From Hyphobacterium sp. SN044 (lineage in GTDB: Bacteria; Pseudomonadota; Alphaproteobacteria; Caulobacterales; Maricaulaceae): a stretch of 64,000 nucleotides of DNA. Under the pieces are notes generated by a model, which searched no databases, was not told the origin of the DNA, and was given only the letters and a program-made list of their open reading frames with translations. This document shows, piece after piece, positions 55,804 through 64,000 of the stretch (positions are counted from its first letter, which is position 1; the number at the start of each line of letters is the position of its first letter). The stretch spans positions 1-64,000 of the forward strand of contig NZ_JAKKUV010000004.1 of assembly GCF_021864465.1 (NCBI RefSeq). Direction: 5' to 3'. The position numbers and the translations under genes were made by a program.

Positions 55804-57948
55804 TTACTGCGTGCGGACCGCGACGCTGGTCGCCCCGCGGGCGGTTGCGCCTTCATTGAAGCGCACGAAGACCCGGTTCTGTGCGGGATCATTCGAAATG
55901 GCCGTACCATTCCCGCGGACGAAAACGCCGAAGGTTGCTGTCGCATTGTTGTTGATCGTCAGTGTTTGCGACGCCGCGCGGGCCGTTGTGCAAGCCCCGG
56001 TGCCCGGATCGGTGACACAGATTTCGAGCGCATTCACGCCCGCAATCGTCCGGCCACCGAGATCCGGCGTGGCGGTGATCGAGGCGCCGGTTCCGATATT
56101 CGAGACCGCCACCGAGAAGACACCGACCTGGTTGCCGGTCGTGGGCACGTCGACCCGGCCGGTATTGCCGACCGTCGCCGCCAGGGCGATCACGTCAGCC
56201 GGTGCCGCGACGCTGGACGAGAAGGTCAGCGTGTTGAGGCCGAGCGTGTACTCCGCAGAGCGCCGATTGGTGCAGAAGGCCTCGATATAGAGATTTCGCT
56301 CATCGTTCGCCGAGGGGTTGGTCAGCCCGGTGTTGTCGTCGAAGGTCCCCGCGCTGGTGACGGAGAAAACGAAGGTCTGGGATCCGCCGGCAGTCAGGTC
56401 GACCGGCGTGTTGGCCGTTCCGGTCACCGCATTCGTGGCCGGATTGGTGGTCTGGTAGGAGAATTGCGCCGGGGTCGCCCCGCCGAGACGAAGGCCGCAG
56501 CCGGTTGCAGTCGAACCCGAAGCAGCCGGGTTGATGATGGTCGCGAAGGCGGTGGCCGTGACCCCGTTCTGGACCGAACGGGTGATCGGCAAGACGGACG
56601 ACACCACACGCGGCGCTTCGGCGGAGAACAGGACGACGTCCTTGCTTTCCTCGCGGGCGGCGCGGGCATTGTCGGCCGGGTCGTTGGTCAGGATGCCGCT
56701 GACTTCGCCTGCCGCCGCGATGCCGCAGGACTGGCCATTCGGGCAGAGAGTGAGCGAGGGGTTGGAGAACCATGTGGCCTCCATCTCGTTGGCCGCCGTT
56801 CGCGGCGCGCCGCCGGGACAGGTCGCGCCTTGCCCGGTCGGATAGGCCATGATGGTGATGAAGTCGCAGTCCTGACGGTGGCCGTGGGCGAAGGTGCGCA
56901 CGCCGGTGCCGACGCCGCCGGCGTCTTCCACATTGTGCGCCATGCCGAGATTGTGGCCGATTTCGTGGGCGTAGGTGATGTCGGAGCAGAAGCTGCCGCC
57001 GTTATACCAGTCGCCGGTGACCGAATAGCCCTGCGCCGCCCAGCTGGCATTGATGTCGCCATTGGAGGCGGGCGCGCCGAGAATATTGGCGATGCCGCAA
57101 CCGCCATGACCGCCCTGGGTCAGCTGGATGATGCCGATCAGGTCGGCACCGTGCGAGGTACGGTAGGCGCGCAGGGCGCTGAGATCCTGCGTCACGTTCG
57201 GAGCTTCGCCGCTGGTCAGCCCCGACAGGTTTGTCAGTGTCTGGGCCTGGTCCGCATTGTCGTCGGTCAGCGTGACCGGTCCGGTATAGACGAGGCGCGC
57301 CCGCATGCCGGTGTCGCTGTCCACGAGCGCGGTATCAAGCACGGCAACGAGGTGCTGGACGCGTGCGCCGGACGTCATGCCCCATTGCGTGGAGAAGCTC
57401 TGCGAATAGAAAACGGCGAGATCGAGGATGCCGTTCGAGCCCACCGGGACGGCCTCGCCGACCGGGGGTTCCTCGCCGGATTCGGCCATGGCCGCGGCGA
57501 TGGCTTCCGGTGTGATCCGGATCGTGTCATCGACCCGGTAGCGCCGCTCCAGACCTTCCGGCAGCTGCATGATGCGGTGACCATTGCCTTCAGGAATGAC
57601 GTACCACAGGCCTTCCGGAGTCGAGATCCGGCCGAATACCGTTCCGTTCGTCTCGGTGATGATGATGCGGCCGAGCAGGCCTTCGCCCTCGAGGCGGCCG
57701 ACCCAGCTTCGCGCGCCGAGCGCCTGGGTGTCGATCCGGTCGAGCTCGGCTTCGTAGCCGGCCCCGAAATTCATCGTGACGGTCTCGCCCGGCTGCATCA
57801 GCATGACGCTGGGATCGAGGCGCGCGAATTCGAACGTCGTGGCACCGTCATCGGACGCTGCGGCGACAAGGCCTGAAAACATGTCGTCGGCATGCGCCAT
57901 GCCGGCGAACGAAACACCCGCACAGAGCGCGGCAACTAGAGATTTCAT
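55804..57948 (-). CDS. Reprolysin-like zinc metalloprotease, island member 2
   Basis: The 714-residue product has a signal peptide (after GMAHA). The N-terminal beta domain contains VFGRISTPEGLWYVIPEG. The catalytic domain contains DLAVFYSQSFSTQWG and a zinc site at H328/E329/H332/H338 in HEIGHNLGMAH, with TIMAYPTGQ as the Met-turn and extra cysteines (RQDCDFI, ATCPGG, LCPNGQSCG). The shared C-terminal domain covers about residues 448-714. The start at 57948 gives a clean signal peptide; the open frame runs upstream to 58164, but that part lacks coding character. The ribosome site GGGGGAG lies within a palindrome that also ends member 1. Confidence 0.9.
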   Translation of the reverse strand: MKSLVAALCAGVSFAGMAHADDMFSGLVAAASDDGATTFEFARLDPSVMLMQPGETVTMNFGAGYEAELDRIDTQALGARSWVGRLEGEGLLGRIIITETNGTVFGRISTPEGLWYVIPEGNGHRIMQLPEGLERRYRVDDTIRITPEAIAAAMAESGEEPPVGEAVPVGSNGILDLAVFYSQSFSTQWGMTSGARVQHLVAVLDTALVDSDTGMRARLVYTGPVTLTDDNADQAQTLTNLSGLTSGEAPNVTQDLSALRAYRTSHGADLIGIIQLTQGGHGGCGIANILGAPASNGDINASWAAQGYSVTGDWYNGGSFCSDITYAHEIGHNLGMAHNVEDAGGVGTGVRTFAHGHRQDCDFITIMAYPTGQGATCPGGAPRTAANEMEATWFSNPSLTLCPNGQSCGIAAAGEVSGILTNDPADNARAAREESKDVVLFSAEAPRVVSSVLPITRSVQNGVTATAFATIINPAASGSTATGCGLRLGGATPAQFSYQTTNPATNAVTGTANTPVDLTAGGSQTFVFSVTSAGTFDDNTGLTNPSANDERNLYIEAFCTNRRSAEYTLGLNTLTFSSSVAAPADVIALAATVGNTGRVDVPTTGNQVGVFSVAVSNIGTGASITATPDLGGRTIAGVNALEICVTDPGTGACTTARAASQTLTINNNATATFGVFVRGNGTAISNDPAQNRVFVRFNEGATARGATSVAVRTQ

Positions 57949-57958
57949 GGTTATTGGA

Positions 57959-57976
57959 CTCCCCCTTGAAGGGGAG
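57959..57976 (-). promoter_or_regulatory. Palindrome that contains the ribosome site of metalloprotease 2
   Basis: CCCCTT-G-AAGGGG with partly paired flanks can fold. On the minus strand its second arm is the GGGGGAG ribosome site, 10 bases before the ATG at 57948. The palindrome has the same core as the family A repeats and lies 36 bases after the stop of metalloprotease 1. Folding could mask the ribosome site. Confidence 0.5.
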
Positions 57977-58012
57977 AAATTATTCTGAATCCGGTGACTT
58001 GAATAGAAGAAT

Positions 58013-60115
58013 CTAATTCTGCGCGGTCCGGACCGCGACGCTGGTCGCCCCCACGATGCGGCCGGTCGAGGCCCCCGCGGCCCGGAACAGGATACGGTTT
58101 CCGGCCGGATGGTTCGCGATCGTTCCTTCTGCCGTGACGAAGACGGAGAAGCTCGCCGTTTCATTGTTTGCGAGCGTCAGCGGCACTTCCGACAGGCGCG
58201 GTGTGAGGCATTGCGCGGTGTTCGGGTCCGTGCGGCAGATCTGGATCTGTCCGACCCCCTGAGTGCCGGTTGTTGCCTCGGCACTGAACAGGATGTCGCC
58301 CGGCGCGCCGGCATTGGTGACCGCGACGGCGAATGCGCCTGTTCCTCCCGGCGCCGGGATGGTCAGCCGGCCGGGGGAGCCGCTGGTGGCGGCCACGGAG
58401 ATGATGTCGGGCCCAACCGACGGCAATGCGGTGAACAGAAGCGTGTTCAGGCCCGGAATGACGGTCTGCGTGATCCGATTGGCGCACTGGGCGTCGATCC
58501 GGATATCGGCCTGGTTGGTCAGCGAGGTGCGGGATATCGCGATGACGTAGCTCTGACTGCCGCCGGCGGGGATGTCGACAGGCGCGTTCGGCGCGCCGGT
58601 CACGGCATTGGTCGCCGGATCCGTGGTCTGGTAGCTGAAGCTGCCCCCGGTATTGCCGCCATGGACACGCAGTCCACAGGCCGTTGCCGTGCTGCCCGTC
58701 GAGGCCGGGTTGGCGATGGTGACGAAAGCGGTGGCCGCGGCACCGGTCCCGACCGCGCGGCTGGCGGGCAGGACCGCCGTCACGACCGCCGGGGCGGGCG
58801 GGTCGCGGTATTCGCGCACGCGCCAGCCTTCGGTGCGGATCGAGCGGGCATTGTCGGCCGGGGTCGTGTTGTCGTCCGCATGCGCCGTCCCCGGTCCGTC
58901 GGCGACGCCGCACACCTGTCCGTTGCATGCCACACGTGCCGGATTGGAAAAGGCGGGGATCCAGGTCTCGTAAAGGCCGCCATTGGGGCAGCTGACGCCT
59001 GAACGCGACGAGTGATAGGCCATGATCGTGCGAAAATTGCAGTCGACCCGGTGGCCGTAGGAATAGGTGAAAAGGCCGAAATTTCCGCCCGCATTCTCGA
59101 CATTGTGGTGCGAGCCGAGATTGTGCCCGATCTCGTGCGCGAAGGTCAGATCGCCGCAACTCGCGCCGCTCCCGTTCGCGTCCGGCCCGTCGCCCGTCAC
59201 GGCCACGCCGAGCACGTCGTCGGTCGCAGGGTCGATCGAACCGACCGCACCGGCGCCGGGCAGGTAGGCGACGCCGCAATAAGTCTGCTGCTGGCGCCAG
59301 TAGCGGCGGAGCATGATCACGATGTCGGCAGCCTTGCCATTGCGCATCGCGAAGAGGTGCGAGAGGTCGCCGTCATTGTTGCACTGAAGTCCGCTTGCGG
59401 ACTCGCAGCTTCCGAACGCGTCGGCAGACGTTCCCGGGTGGCCGAAGCTGGCTCCGGCGACAAGATCGTCGATGGTTTCCAGCGTCGAGGTCTGTTCCAC
59501 CCAGGGAACGCCGAGCGGCTGGGCGTGGACCATGCGGACGCGCAATCCGGTGTCGCTGTCGATCAGTGCCTGGTCGAGAACATTGATCAGGTGCTGGGCA
59601 CGGGTCACGACGCCGAGGCCGTAAAAGCTTTCCATGCCTTCGGTGTAGACGACGGCGATGTCGACCGTGCCGTTCGAACCGGCGGGCACGGCTGGCCCTT
59701 CGACCGGGTCTTCTGCTTGTGCGGCACGCCGCGCCAGCGGAAATCCGCGCAGCACGTCATTCGCCGGCTCGTCATCGGAGAGTACGGGGCGCTGTGTGAT
59801 CGAGGGGCCGCCGGCCTCCACCGGGGCGATCTGCCAGTCGCCCTCGGGTGTCGATATCCAGCCGAACACAACCCCATGCCCGGAGGTGAAAATGGCGCGG
59901 TGGAGGGATTCCTCCTCGCCGACCCGCGCGACCCAGACCCCGGTTCCGGACGCCTGAAGCTCGCTGCGCATCACGGTCAGCGGCCAGTTCCGGCCGTCCG
60001 GGGCGGCGAACTCCGTTGTGGCCCCCTGGGTCATCTGCAGACTGCCTTCCGGCAGACCGCGGGCGGCAATCGGGTCCGGCCCGGTTGTCAGGAGGGCAGT
60101 CAGAAAGAGCAGCAT
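58013..60115 (-). CDS. Reprolysin-like zinc metalloprotease, island member 1
   Basis: The 700-residue product is the most divergent of the four. It has a short leader (MLLFLTALLTTG) rather than a full-length signal peptide. The N-terminal domain is related to the others (VFGWISTPEGDWQIAPVE). The catalytic domain has DIAVVYTEGMESFYG and a zinc site H327/E328/H331/H337 in HEIGHNLGSHH, with TIMAYHSS as the Met-turn. The C-terminal domain (about residues 444-700) retains all four cysteines and ends GATSVAVRTAQN, two residues off the others. GAAGGGG precedes the ATG on the minus strand. It is divergent from the subtilase gene; 181 bases separate them. Export competence of the short leader is unsure. 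Confidence 0.86.
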   Translation of the reverse strand: MLLFLTALLTTGPDPIAARGLPEGSLQMTQGATTEFAAPDGRNWPLTVMRSELQASGTGVWVARVGEEESLHRAIFTSGHGVVFGWISTPEGDWQIAPVEAGGPSITQRPVLSDDEPANDVLRGFPLARRAAQAEDPVEGPAVPAGSNGTVDIAVVYTEGMESFYGLGVVTRAQHLINVLDQALIDSDTGLRVRMVHAQPLGVPWVEQTSTLETIDDLVAGASFGHPGTSADAFGSCESASGLQCNNDGDLSHLFAMRNGKAADIVIMLRRYWRQQQTYCGVAYLPGAGAVGSIDPATDDVLGVAVTGDGPDANGSGASCGDLTFAHEIGHNLGSHHNVENAGGNFGLFTYSYGHRVDCNFRTIMAYHSSRSGVSCPNGGLYETWIPAFSNPARVACNGQVCGVADGPGTAHADDNTTPADNARSIRTEGWRVREYRDPPAPAVVTAVLPASRAVGTGAAATAFVTIANPASTGSTATACGLRVHGGNTGGSFSYQTTDPATNAVTGAPNAPVDIPAGGSQSYVIAISRTSLTNQADIRIDAQCANRITQTVIPGLNTLLFTALPSVGPDIISVAATSGSPGRLTIPAPGGTGAFAVAVTNAGAPGDILFSAEATTGTQGVGQIQICRTDPNTAQCLTPRLSEVPLTLANNETASFSVFVTAEGTIANHPAGNRILFRAAGASTGRIVGATSVAVRTAQN

Positions 60116-60296
60116 CGGGCATCCCCTTCAGAGCATTTCGGTACGCTAACCCTCACCGCCGCCACTGTCTCATGCCGCCGCGCTTTTCACGGACACGTGA
60201 CGCGCCGCATTTGCTGGACCGACAAGCCGGTTTGCGTAACATGGGCCAGGGCCGCCCAGTGGTTGCGGTCCGTCAATCGGCCATTCCGGGGGTCCC

Positions 60297-63200
60297 ATGT
60301 TCCGTTTCCTGTTCACCGCGCTTGCCGCGTTTTTCACCTTCGCATCCGCGGCGCTCGCTGCGCCCGTGACGCTCGATGGCCGCGCGCAGGCGCGTCTCGA
60401 AGCCGGCGAACGCGCGCGAGTCATGGTCTGGTTGGCCGCGCCGAGCGCCGCCGAGGCCGCGGAGGCGGGCATCGAATCGGATGCGGCGTCGGCGACGATT
60501 GGCGAGGTCAGCAATGACGTGATGATGCGGGTGTTCGGCGTACCGGCGGCGCGCCTGGCCGCGGCGGCTCCGGGGGCGGACGAGCCGCGCATCGCCCGCG
60601 AATTCCGCTACACGCCCGTTCTGGCGATGGAGCTGAGCCGCGACGAGATCGCGCGCCTGTCGCAGGACGCCGGCGTTCGCCGGATCGAAGCCGACGAATT
60701 GTCCCGCCCGATCCTCGACCAGAGCGTGCCGCTGATCGGCGCCACGGCGCTGCACAATGGCGGCAATACCGGGGCCGGCGTGGCTGTCGCGATCCTCGAT
60801 ACCGGCGTCGATCACGAACACCCGATGTTCGCGGGACGGATCACGGGTTCGGCCTGCTTCTCGACGACGTCGAGCGGCTCGACGAGCCTCTGTCCGGCCG
60901 GGGCAGGATCCGACACGACGACTGCTGGGGCTGGTGACAATTGCGAGGAGTATACCGACAACAACACGATTGGTGCCGAAGGCTGTTCGCACGGCACGCA
61001 CGTGGCCGGCATCGCCGCGGGCGGTTCGTTCACCGATCAGGGCGACGCGTCGCGCACGCTGCGCGGGGTCGCGCCCGGGGCGAATATCGTGGCCGTGCAG
61101 GTGTTCTCGCGCTTCACGAGCACGAGCGATTGCGGGTCTTCCACGCCGTGCGTGCTCAGCTATTCCAGCGACCAGCTTGCCGCGCTCGAATGGCTCTATA
61201 CCAACCGGACGACGCTCTCGCTGGCCTCGATCAATATGAGCCTCGGCGGCGGCAAGGCGACCACGGGATGCACGTCGAATTCGCTTGCCCCCGTCATCGG
61301 CCAGTTGCGCACCGCGGGTGTCGCGACCGTCATCGCGTCGGGCAATGAAGGCTTCACCGACGGTGTGTCGTCGCCGGGCTGCGTGCCGGATGCCATCACG
61401 GTCGGATCCACCACCAAGGCCGATGCGCTCTCCGGCTTCTCCAACTCCAGCCCGCTGGTCGATGTGGTCGCACCCGGTTCTTCGATCCGCTCGGCCTATC
61501 CGACGATCAATGATGCAGGTGCGGGCCGCGCCGCGACCTTCAACGGCACCTCGATGGCGGCGCCGCACGTGGCCGGTGCGATCGCGCTCCTTCGCGCCAG
61601 CCGTCCGACGGCCAGCATCGATGCGATCGAGAATGCACTCGAAGCCACCGGAATCCCGGTGACCAATGGCAATAACAATGTCACGTCGCCGCGCATTCGC
61701 GTCGACCTTGCCGACGCGCAGCTCGCCGCGAATAGCGGCGGCACGGTGGCCGGTGTGATGACAGTCAGCCCGCTCATTGCGTTCAATGCGTCGGGCGGCG
61801 GCAGCGACGGATCAAACTATGGCAGCCGCGACTACACGCTGACGAATACCAGCGGATCGACGATTACCTGGCAGGCGGTCGGCAGTGCCGACTGGCTGGT
61901 GCTGACAACGGTCGGCGGGGGCGCCGACACGCCTGACGGCGCTGCGTCCGACACGGAGTCCGGGTCGCTCGCGGCCGGGGCCAGCGTGGTCGTCCGCGCC
62001 AGCGTCAATCCGGCAGGTCTGTCGGGCGGGAATTATCTCGGCACGATCACCTTTACCGCCAATGGTGCCACGCCCGGTCTGCAGGTGGCTGCGTCGCTTG
62101 CGGTCGGCGCGACCGCACCGGTGAACGACAATTTCGCGAATGCGCTGGTTCTGACCCAACCCAGCCAGGTCGTTGCGTTCAACAGCACCGGGGCGACGAA
62201 GCAAGCCGGCGAACCCAACCACACCAGCGGCGGCGGGGCCTCGCTCTGGTGGAGCTGGACCGCTCCGGTCTCGGGCCAGGTGCGCGCCGAAACCCAGAGC
62301 GCCGGCTTCGACACGATGATGGGCGTCTATACCGGAACGGCGGTGAATGCGCTGAGCGTCGTCGGACAGAATGACGACATTGCCTATCCGTCGAACACGC
62401 AGAGCCGCGTCGACTTTACTGCCACCGCAGGCACGACCTACCGGATCGCGGTCGATGGCTATAACGGAGCGTCCGGCAGCGCCAACCTCTCGGTGAGCAT
62501 GCTGGCCGCGCCGGCCAACGACAATCTGGCAAGCGCGCAGACGCTCTCCGGGGCGAACGGCTCGGTCTCGGCGTCGAACGTCAACGCGACGCGCGAAACC
62601 GGGGAGTCGCAACATGGCGGTGCGGCAGGCGGCGCCTCGGTCTGGTTTGCCTGGCAGGCGCCGGCCAGCGGCCCCGTTTCCTTCACCGCGACCGGCGGTT
62701 CCGCCGCACTTCTGGCGGCCTATGGCGCGAATACCCACGGCGGCGCTGCGATCGCGCAGTCTGCCTCCGGTTCGATCGACTTCACGGCCGCGTCAGGCTC
62801 GACCTACTATATCGCCCTCGACGGTACGGGCGGGGCGCAGGGCCTGTTCAGCCTGACCTGGGCCCAGGGGCCCAATCCGGCCCACCGCCTGCGGGCCGCC
62901 GTCCTGCCGAATGCGCGATCCGTGACGGTGGGCAATACCGCGACGGCCTTCGCGACCGTCATCAATCCTGGAAGCTTCGGTGCCGGGGGTACGAACTGCC
63001 GCATCGAGCCGCCGGCCAATTTCAATGGCAATTTTACCTTCCGGCGGACCGATTCGGGCACGAATGCTCCGATCGGAAGTAATGGGGACACTGTCAGTCT
63101 CGCGGCTGGTGCGAGCCAGACCTATGTGATGTCGATGACGCCCGGCGCGCCGATGAACGGGGCCGTGCTGGCGCCGGTCTTCCTGTGCGATGATGTTCGT

Positions 63201-63644
63201 GCAACCGACCCGATCCCGGGTGTGACCACGGTCACGCTGTCCGCCTCGACGGCGCAGACGGCGGATATCGTCTCGATTGCCGCCACGCCGACGGCGAACG
63301 GCATACTGGACATTCCGCTCAACGGTGCCCGGGCCTTCTCCGTCGCGGCGGTGAATATCGGGGCGGCGCAAACCGTCACGATCACGCCGGGTACGGGCGG
63401 GGTAACGCTGCCCCTGACCATCGACATGTGCGAGACCAATCCCGCGACCGGGGTCTGCCTGACGGGCCGGACACCGACGGTGGCGGTCAATTTCGCGGCC
63501 AACGAATCCCGCACCTTCACCATCTTCGTGCGGTCGACCGGTGCGGTCGCCTTCACCCCCTCAACCAACCGGGTGTTCGTGACCTTCACCAATGCGACCC
63601 CGGCGACGGTCGGGGCGACCAGCGTCGCGGCGCGGACGCAGTAA
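60297..63644 (+). CDS. Multidomain subtilisin-like serine protease, island member
   Basis: The 1115-residue product has a signal peptide (after ALAA), an inhibitor-type prodomain to about residue 140 and an S8 peptidase domain. The catalytic triad is D168 in ILDTGVDHEHP, H232 in HGTHVAG and S419 in NGTSMAAPHVAG. A domain with a BACON-like look follows (residues about 485-605). Two PPC-like beta repeats each begin NDN (NDNFANALVL near 613, NDNLASAQTL near 741). Residues about 864-1115 are the same four-cysteine C-terminal domain carried by the four metalloproteases (RLRAAVLPNARSV to MCETNPATGVC to GATSVAARTQ). It is transcribed away from metalloprotease 1; GGGGGTCCC precedes the ATG. Confidence 0.92.
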   Translation: MFRFLFTALAAFFTFASAALAAPVTLDGRAQARLEAGERARVMVWLAAPSAAEAAEAGIESDAASATIGEVSNDVMMRVFGVPAARLAAAAPGADEPRIAREFRYTPVLAMELSRDEIARLSQDAGVRRIEADELSRPILDQSVPLIGATALHNGGNTGAGVAVAILDTGVDHEHPMFAGRITGSACFSTTSSGSTSLCPAGAGSDTTTAGAGDNCEEYTDNNTIGAEGCSHGTHVAGIAAGGSFTDQGDASRTLRGVAPGANIVAVQVFSRFTSTSDCGSSTPCVLSYSSDQLAALEWLYTNRTTLSLASINMSLGGGKATTGCTSNSLAPVIGQLRTAGVATVIASGNEGFTDGVSSPGCVPDAITVGSTTKADALSGFSNSSPLVDVVAPGSSIRSAYPTINDAGAGRAATFNGTSMAAPHVAGAIALLRASRPTASIDAIENALEATGIPVTNGNNNVTSPRIRVDLADAQLAANSGGTVAGVMTVSPLIAFNASGGGSDGSNYGSRDYTLTNTSGSTITWQAVGSADWLVLTTVGGGADTPDGAASDTESGSLAAGASVVVRASVNPAGLSGGNYLGTITFTANGATPGLQVAASLAVGATAPVNDNFANALVLTQPSQVVAFNSTGATKQAGEPNHTSGGGASLWWSWTAPVSGQVRAETQSAGFDTMMGVYTGTAVNALSVVGQNDDIAYPSNTQSRVDFTATAGTTYRIAVDGYNGASGSANLSVSMLAAPANDNLASAQTLSGANGSVSASNVNATRETGESQHGGAAGGASVWFAWQAPASGPVSFTATGGSAALLAAYGANTHGGAAIAQSASGSIDFTAASGSTYYIALDGTGGAQGLFSLTWAQGPNPAHRLRAAVLPNARSVTVGNTATAFATVINPGSFGAGGTNCRIEPPANFNGNFTFRRTDSGTNAPIGSNGDTVSLAAGASQTYVMSMTPGAPMNGAVLAPVFLCDDVRATDPIPGVTTVTLSASTAQTADIVSIAATPTANGILDIPLNGARAFSVAAVNIGAAQTVTITPGTGGVTLPLTIDMCETNPATGVCLTGRTPTVAVNFAANESRTFTIFVRSTGAVAFTPSTNRVFVTFTNATPATVGATSVAARTQ

Positions 63645-63652
63645 TACGGGGA

Positions 63653-64000
63653 TTATTCCTCGGGTTCGCCGACCGGGAGCGCCCAGCGTTCCCGGTTGCG
63701 CGAAATCTCCACGCCATCGGGGTGGATCGCATCGATCCGCCAGCCGTCGACCGTGTCACCGGCATAGACGCGGCGGGTCTCGTCCCCCTGCCTGATGGTC
63801 GCTGCGCTGCGACCGTTGGGACCGGTGACGACGCTGACCACGATCAGGTCGGGCGGACCGTCATTCGTGACAGGCGTCTGCACCGGGGTCTGAACCGGTT
63901 GTTCCACCACGACAGCAGGCCGGCGGCGGTCGGCCCGAAACAGCGGCCGGCTCTCGATCGCCTGGAAGGACGACATCGGCGGCAGGAAGGGGCCTTCCTC
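63653..64000 (-). CDS. Type II secretion GspC/GspN-like protein, C-terminal part (cut by window edge)
   Basis: The open minus-strand frame runs off the right edge, so the N-terminus is missing; the ATG at 63976 is probably internal because upstream codons (PFLPP before MSSFQAIESRPLF) continue a typical sequence. FQAIESRPLFRADRRRP matches the segment after the membrane helix in short T2SS GspN/GspC proteins, with a Pro/Gln/Thr/Val linker. A homology-region-like beta domain follows (SAATIRQGDETRRVYAGDTV, GWRIDAIHPDGVEI). The stop is 6 bases from the subtilase stop, convergent with no room for a terminator. If correct, a T2SS operon begins beyond the window. Confidence 0.6.
   Translation of the reverse strand, partial: EEGPFLPPMSSFQAIESRPLFRADRRRPAVVVEQPVQTPVQTPVTNDGPPDLIVVSVVTGPNGRSAATIRQGDETRRVYAGDTVDGWRIDAIHPDGVEISRNRERWALPVGEPEE

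Noticed and set aside
53529-57876. Long plus-strand frames opposite the metalloproteases (53529-55721 and 55753-57876) that resemble each other
   Set aside because: Their mutual similarity simply mirrors the duplicated protease genes on the other strand. Their composition is Arg/Asp/Gly-rich, with no domain signature.
57949-58164. N-terminal extension of metalloprotease 2 up to 58164
   Set aside because: The added residues are Arg/Ser-rich, overlap the end of metalloprotease 1 and would bury the signal peptide that starts at 57948.
50592-63644. The shared protease tail as a known sorting tag (Bacteroidetes T9SS domain, PEP-CTERM, GlyGly-CTERM, RTX repeats)
   Set aside because: There is no terminal hydrophobic helix with an Arg cluster, no LPXTG/PEP/GlyGly motif, no GGxGxD calcium repeats, and the lineage is not Bacteroidetes.
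63653-63976. Complete small gene starting at 63976
   Set aside because: The frame stays open to the window edge with residues that fit the family just before the Met, so the gene is more likely truncated by the window.

Overview
The window is GC-rich, densely coded bacterial DNA, most likely from an alphaproteobacterium of the Maricaulales/Hyphomonadaceae type (inference). Four things point there. The arginine operon pairs an N-acetylornithine carbamoyltransferase with a fused N-acetylglutamate synthase/kinase, the enzyme type described from Maricaulis maris and Xanthomonas. There is a TTAA-N7-TTAA site of the CtrA kind. An ScfR/RamB-type regulator controls a glyoxylate shunt. MsrPQ is present. 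No rRNA, tRNA, CRISPR array or prophage was recognised.

Layout. 1-260: the end of a transposase and a palindromic repeat. 0.26-10.7 kb: Uup ABC-F ATPase, a secreted M3 peptidase, a three-gene ABC efflux operon (ATPase, FtsX-type permease, membrane fusion protein) and msrPQ. 10.9-17.1 kb: acyl-CoA/lipid metabolism (SDR, thiolase, PNPOx-fold protein, lipase-like hydrolase), glycerol kinase and a one-domain GIY-YIG protein. 17.5-22.1 kb: an ABC ATPase with a permease fused to an M1 aminopeptidase. 22.1-27 kb: an MddA/NnrU-like membrane methyltransferase, a SAM methyltransferase divergent from a GlxA-type AraC regulator, and a type-B carboxylesterase. 27.1-31.6 kb: regulator, isocitrate lyase and malate synthase. 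31.9-35.3 kb: MFS transporter, hydrolase and a repeat-built secreted protein behind the CtrA-like site. 35.4-42.3 kb: pbpC and the bacterial alpha-2-macroglobulin. 42.5-47.1 kb: SDR, FAD reductase, CoA-transferase, phosphatase and kdsB. 47.25-50.5 kb: argF'-argAB-argC.

The most unusual region is 50.6-64 kb. Four tandem reprolysin-like metalloproteases and one divergent subtilase, which are unrelated catalytic folds, all end in the same roughly 250-residue domain. That domain has four conserved cysteines and a near-invariant C-terminal tail (GATSVAxRTQ). A small protein with a secretin/TonB short N-terminal (STN-like) domain starts right behind the last metalloprotease. The right edge cuts a gene resembling the type II secretion protein GspC/GspN. 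Together they read as an exoprotease island whose members share an export, anchoring or maturation module. The domain homology is visible in the sequence; the link to type II secretion is inference.

The chromosome also carries short GC-rich palindromic repeats placed just behind stop codons. In one family (six copies) the inner stem changes sequence while keeping base pairing.
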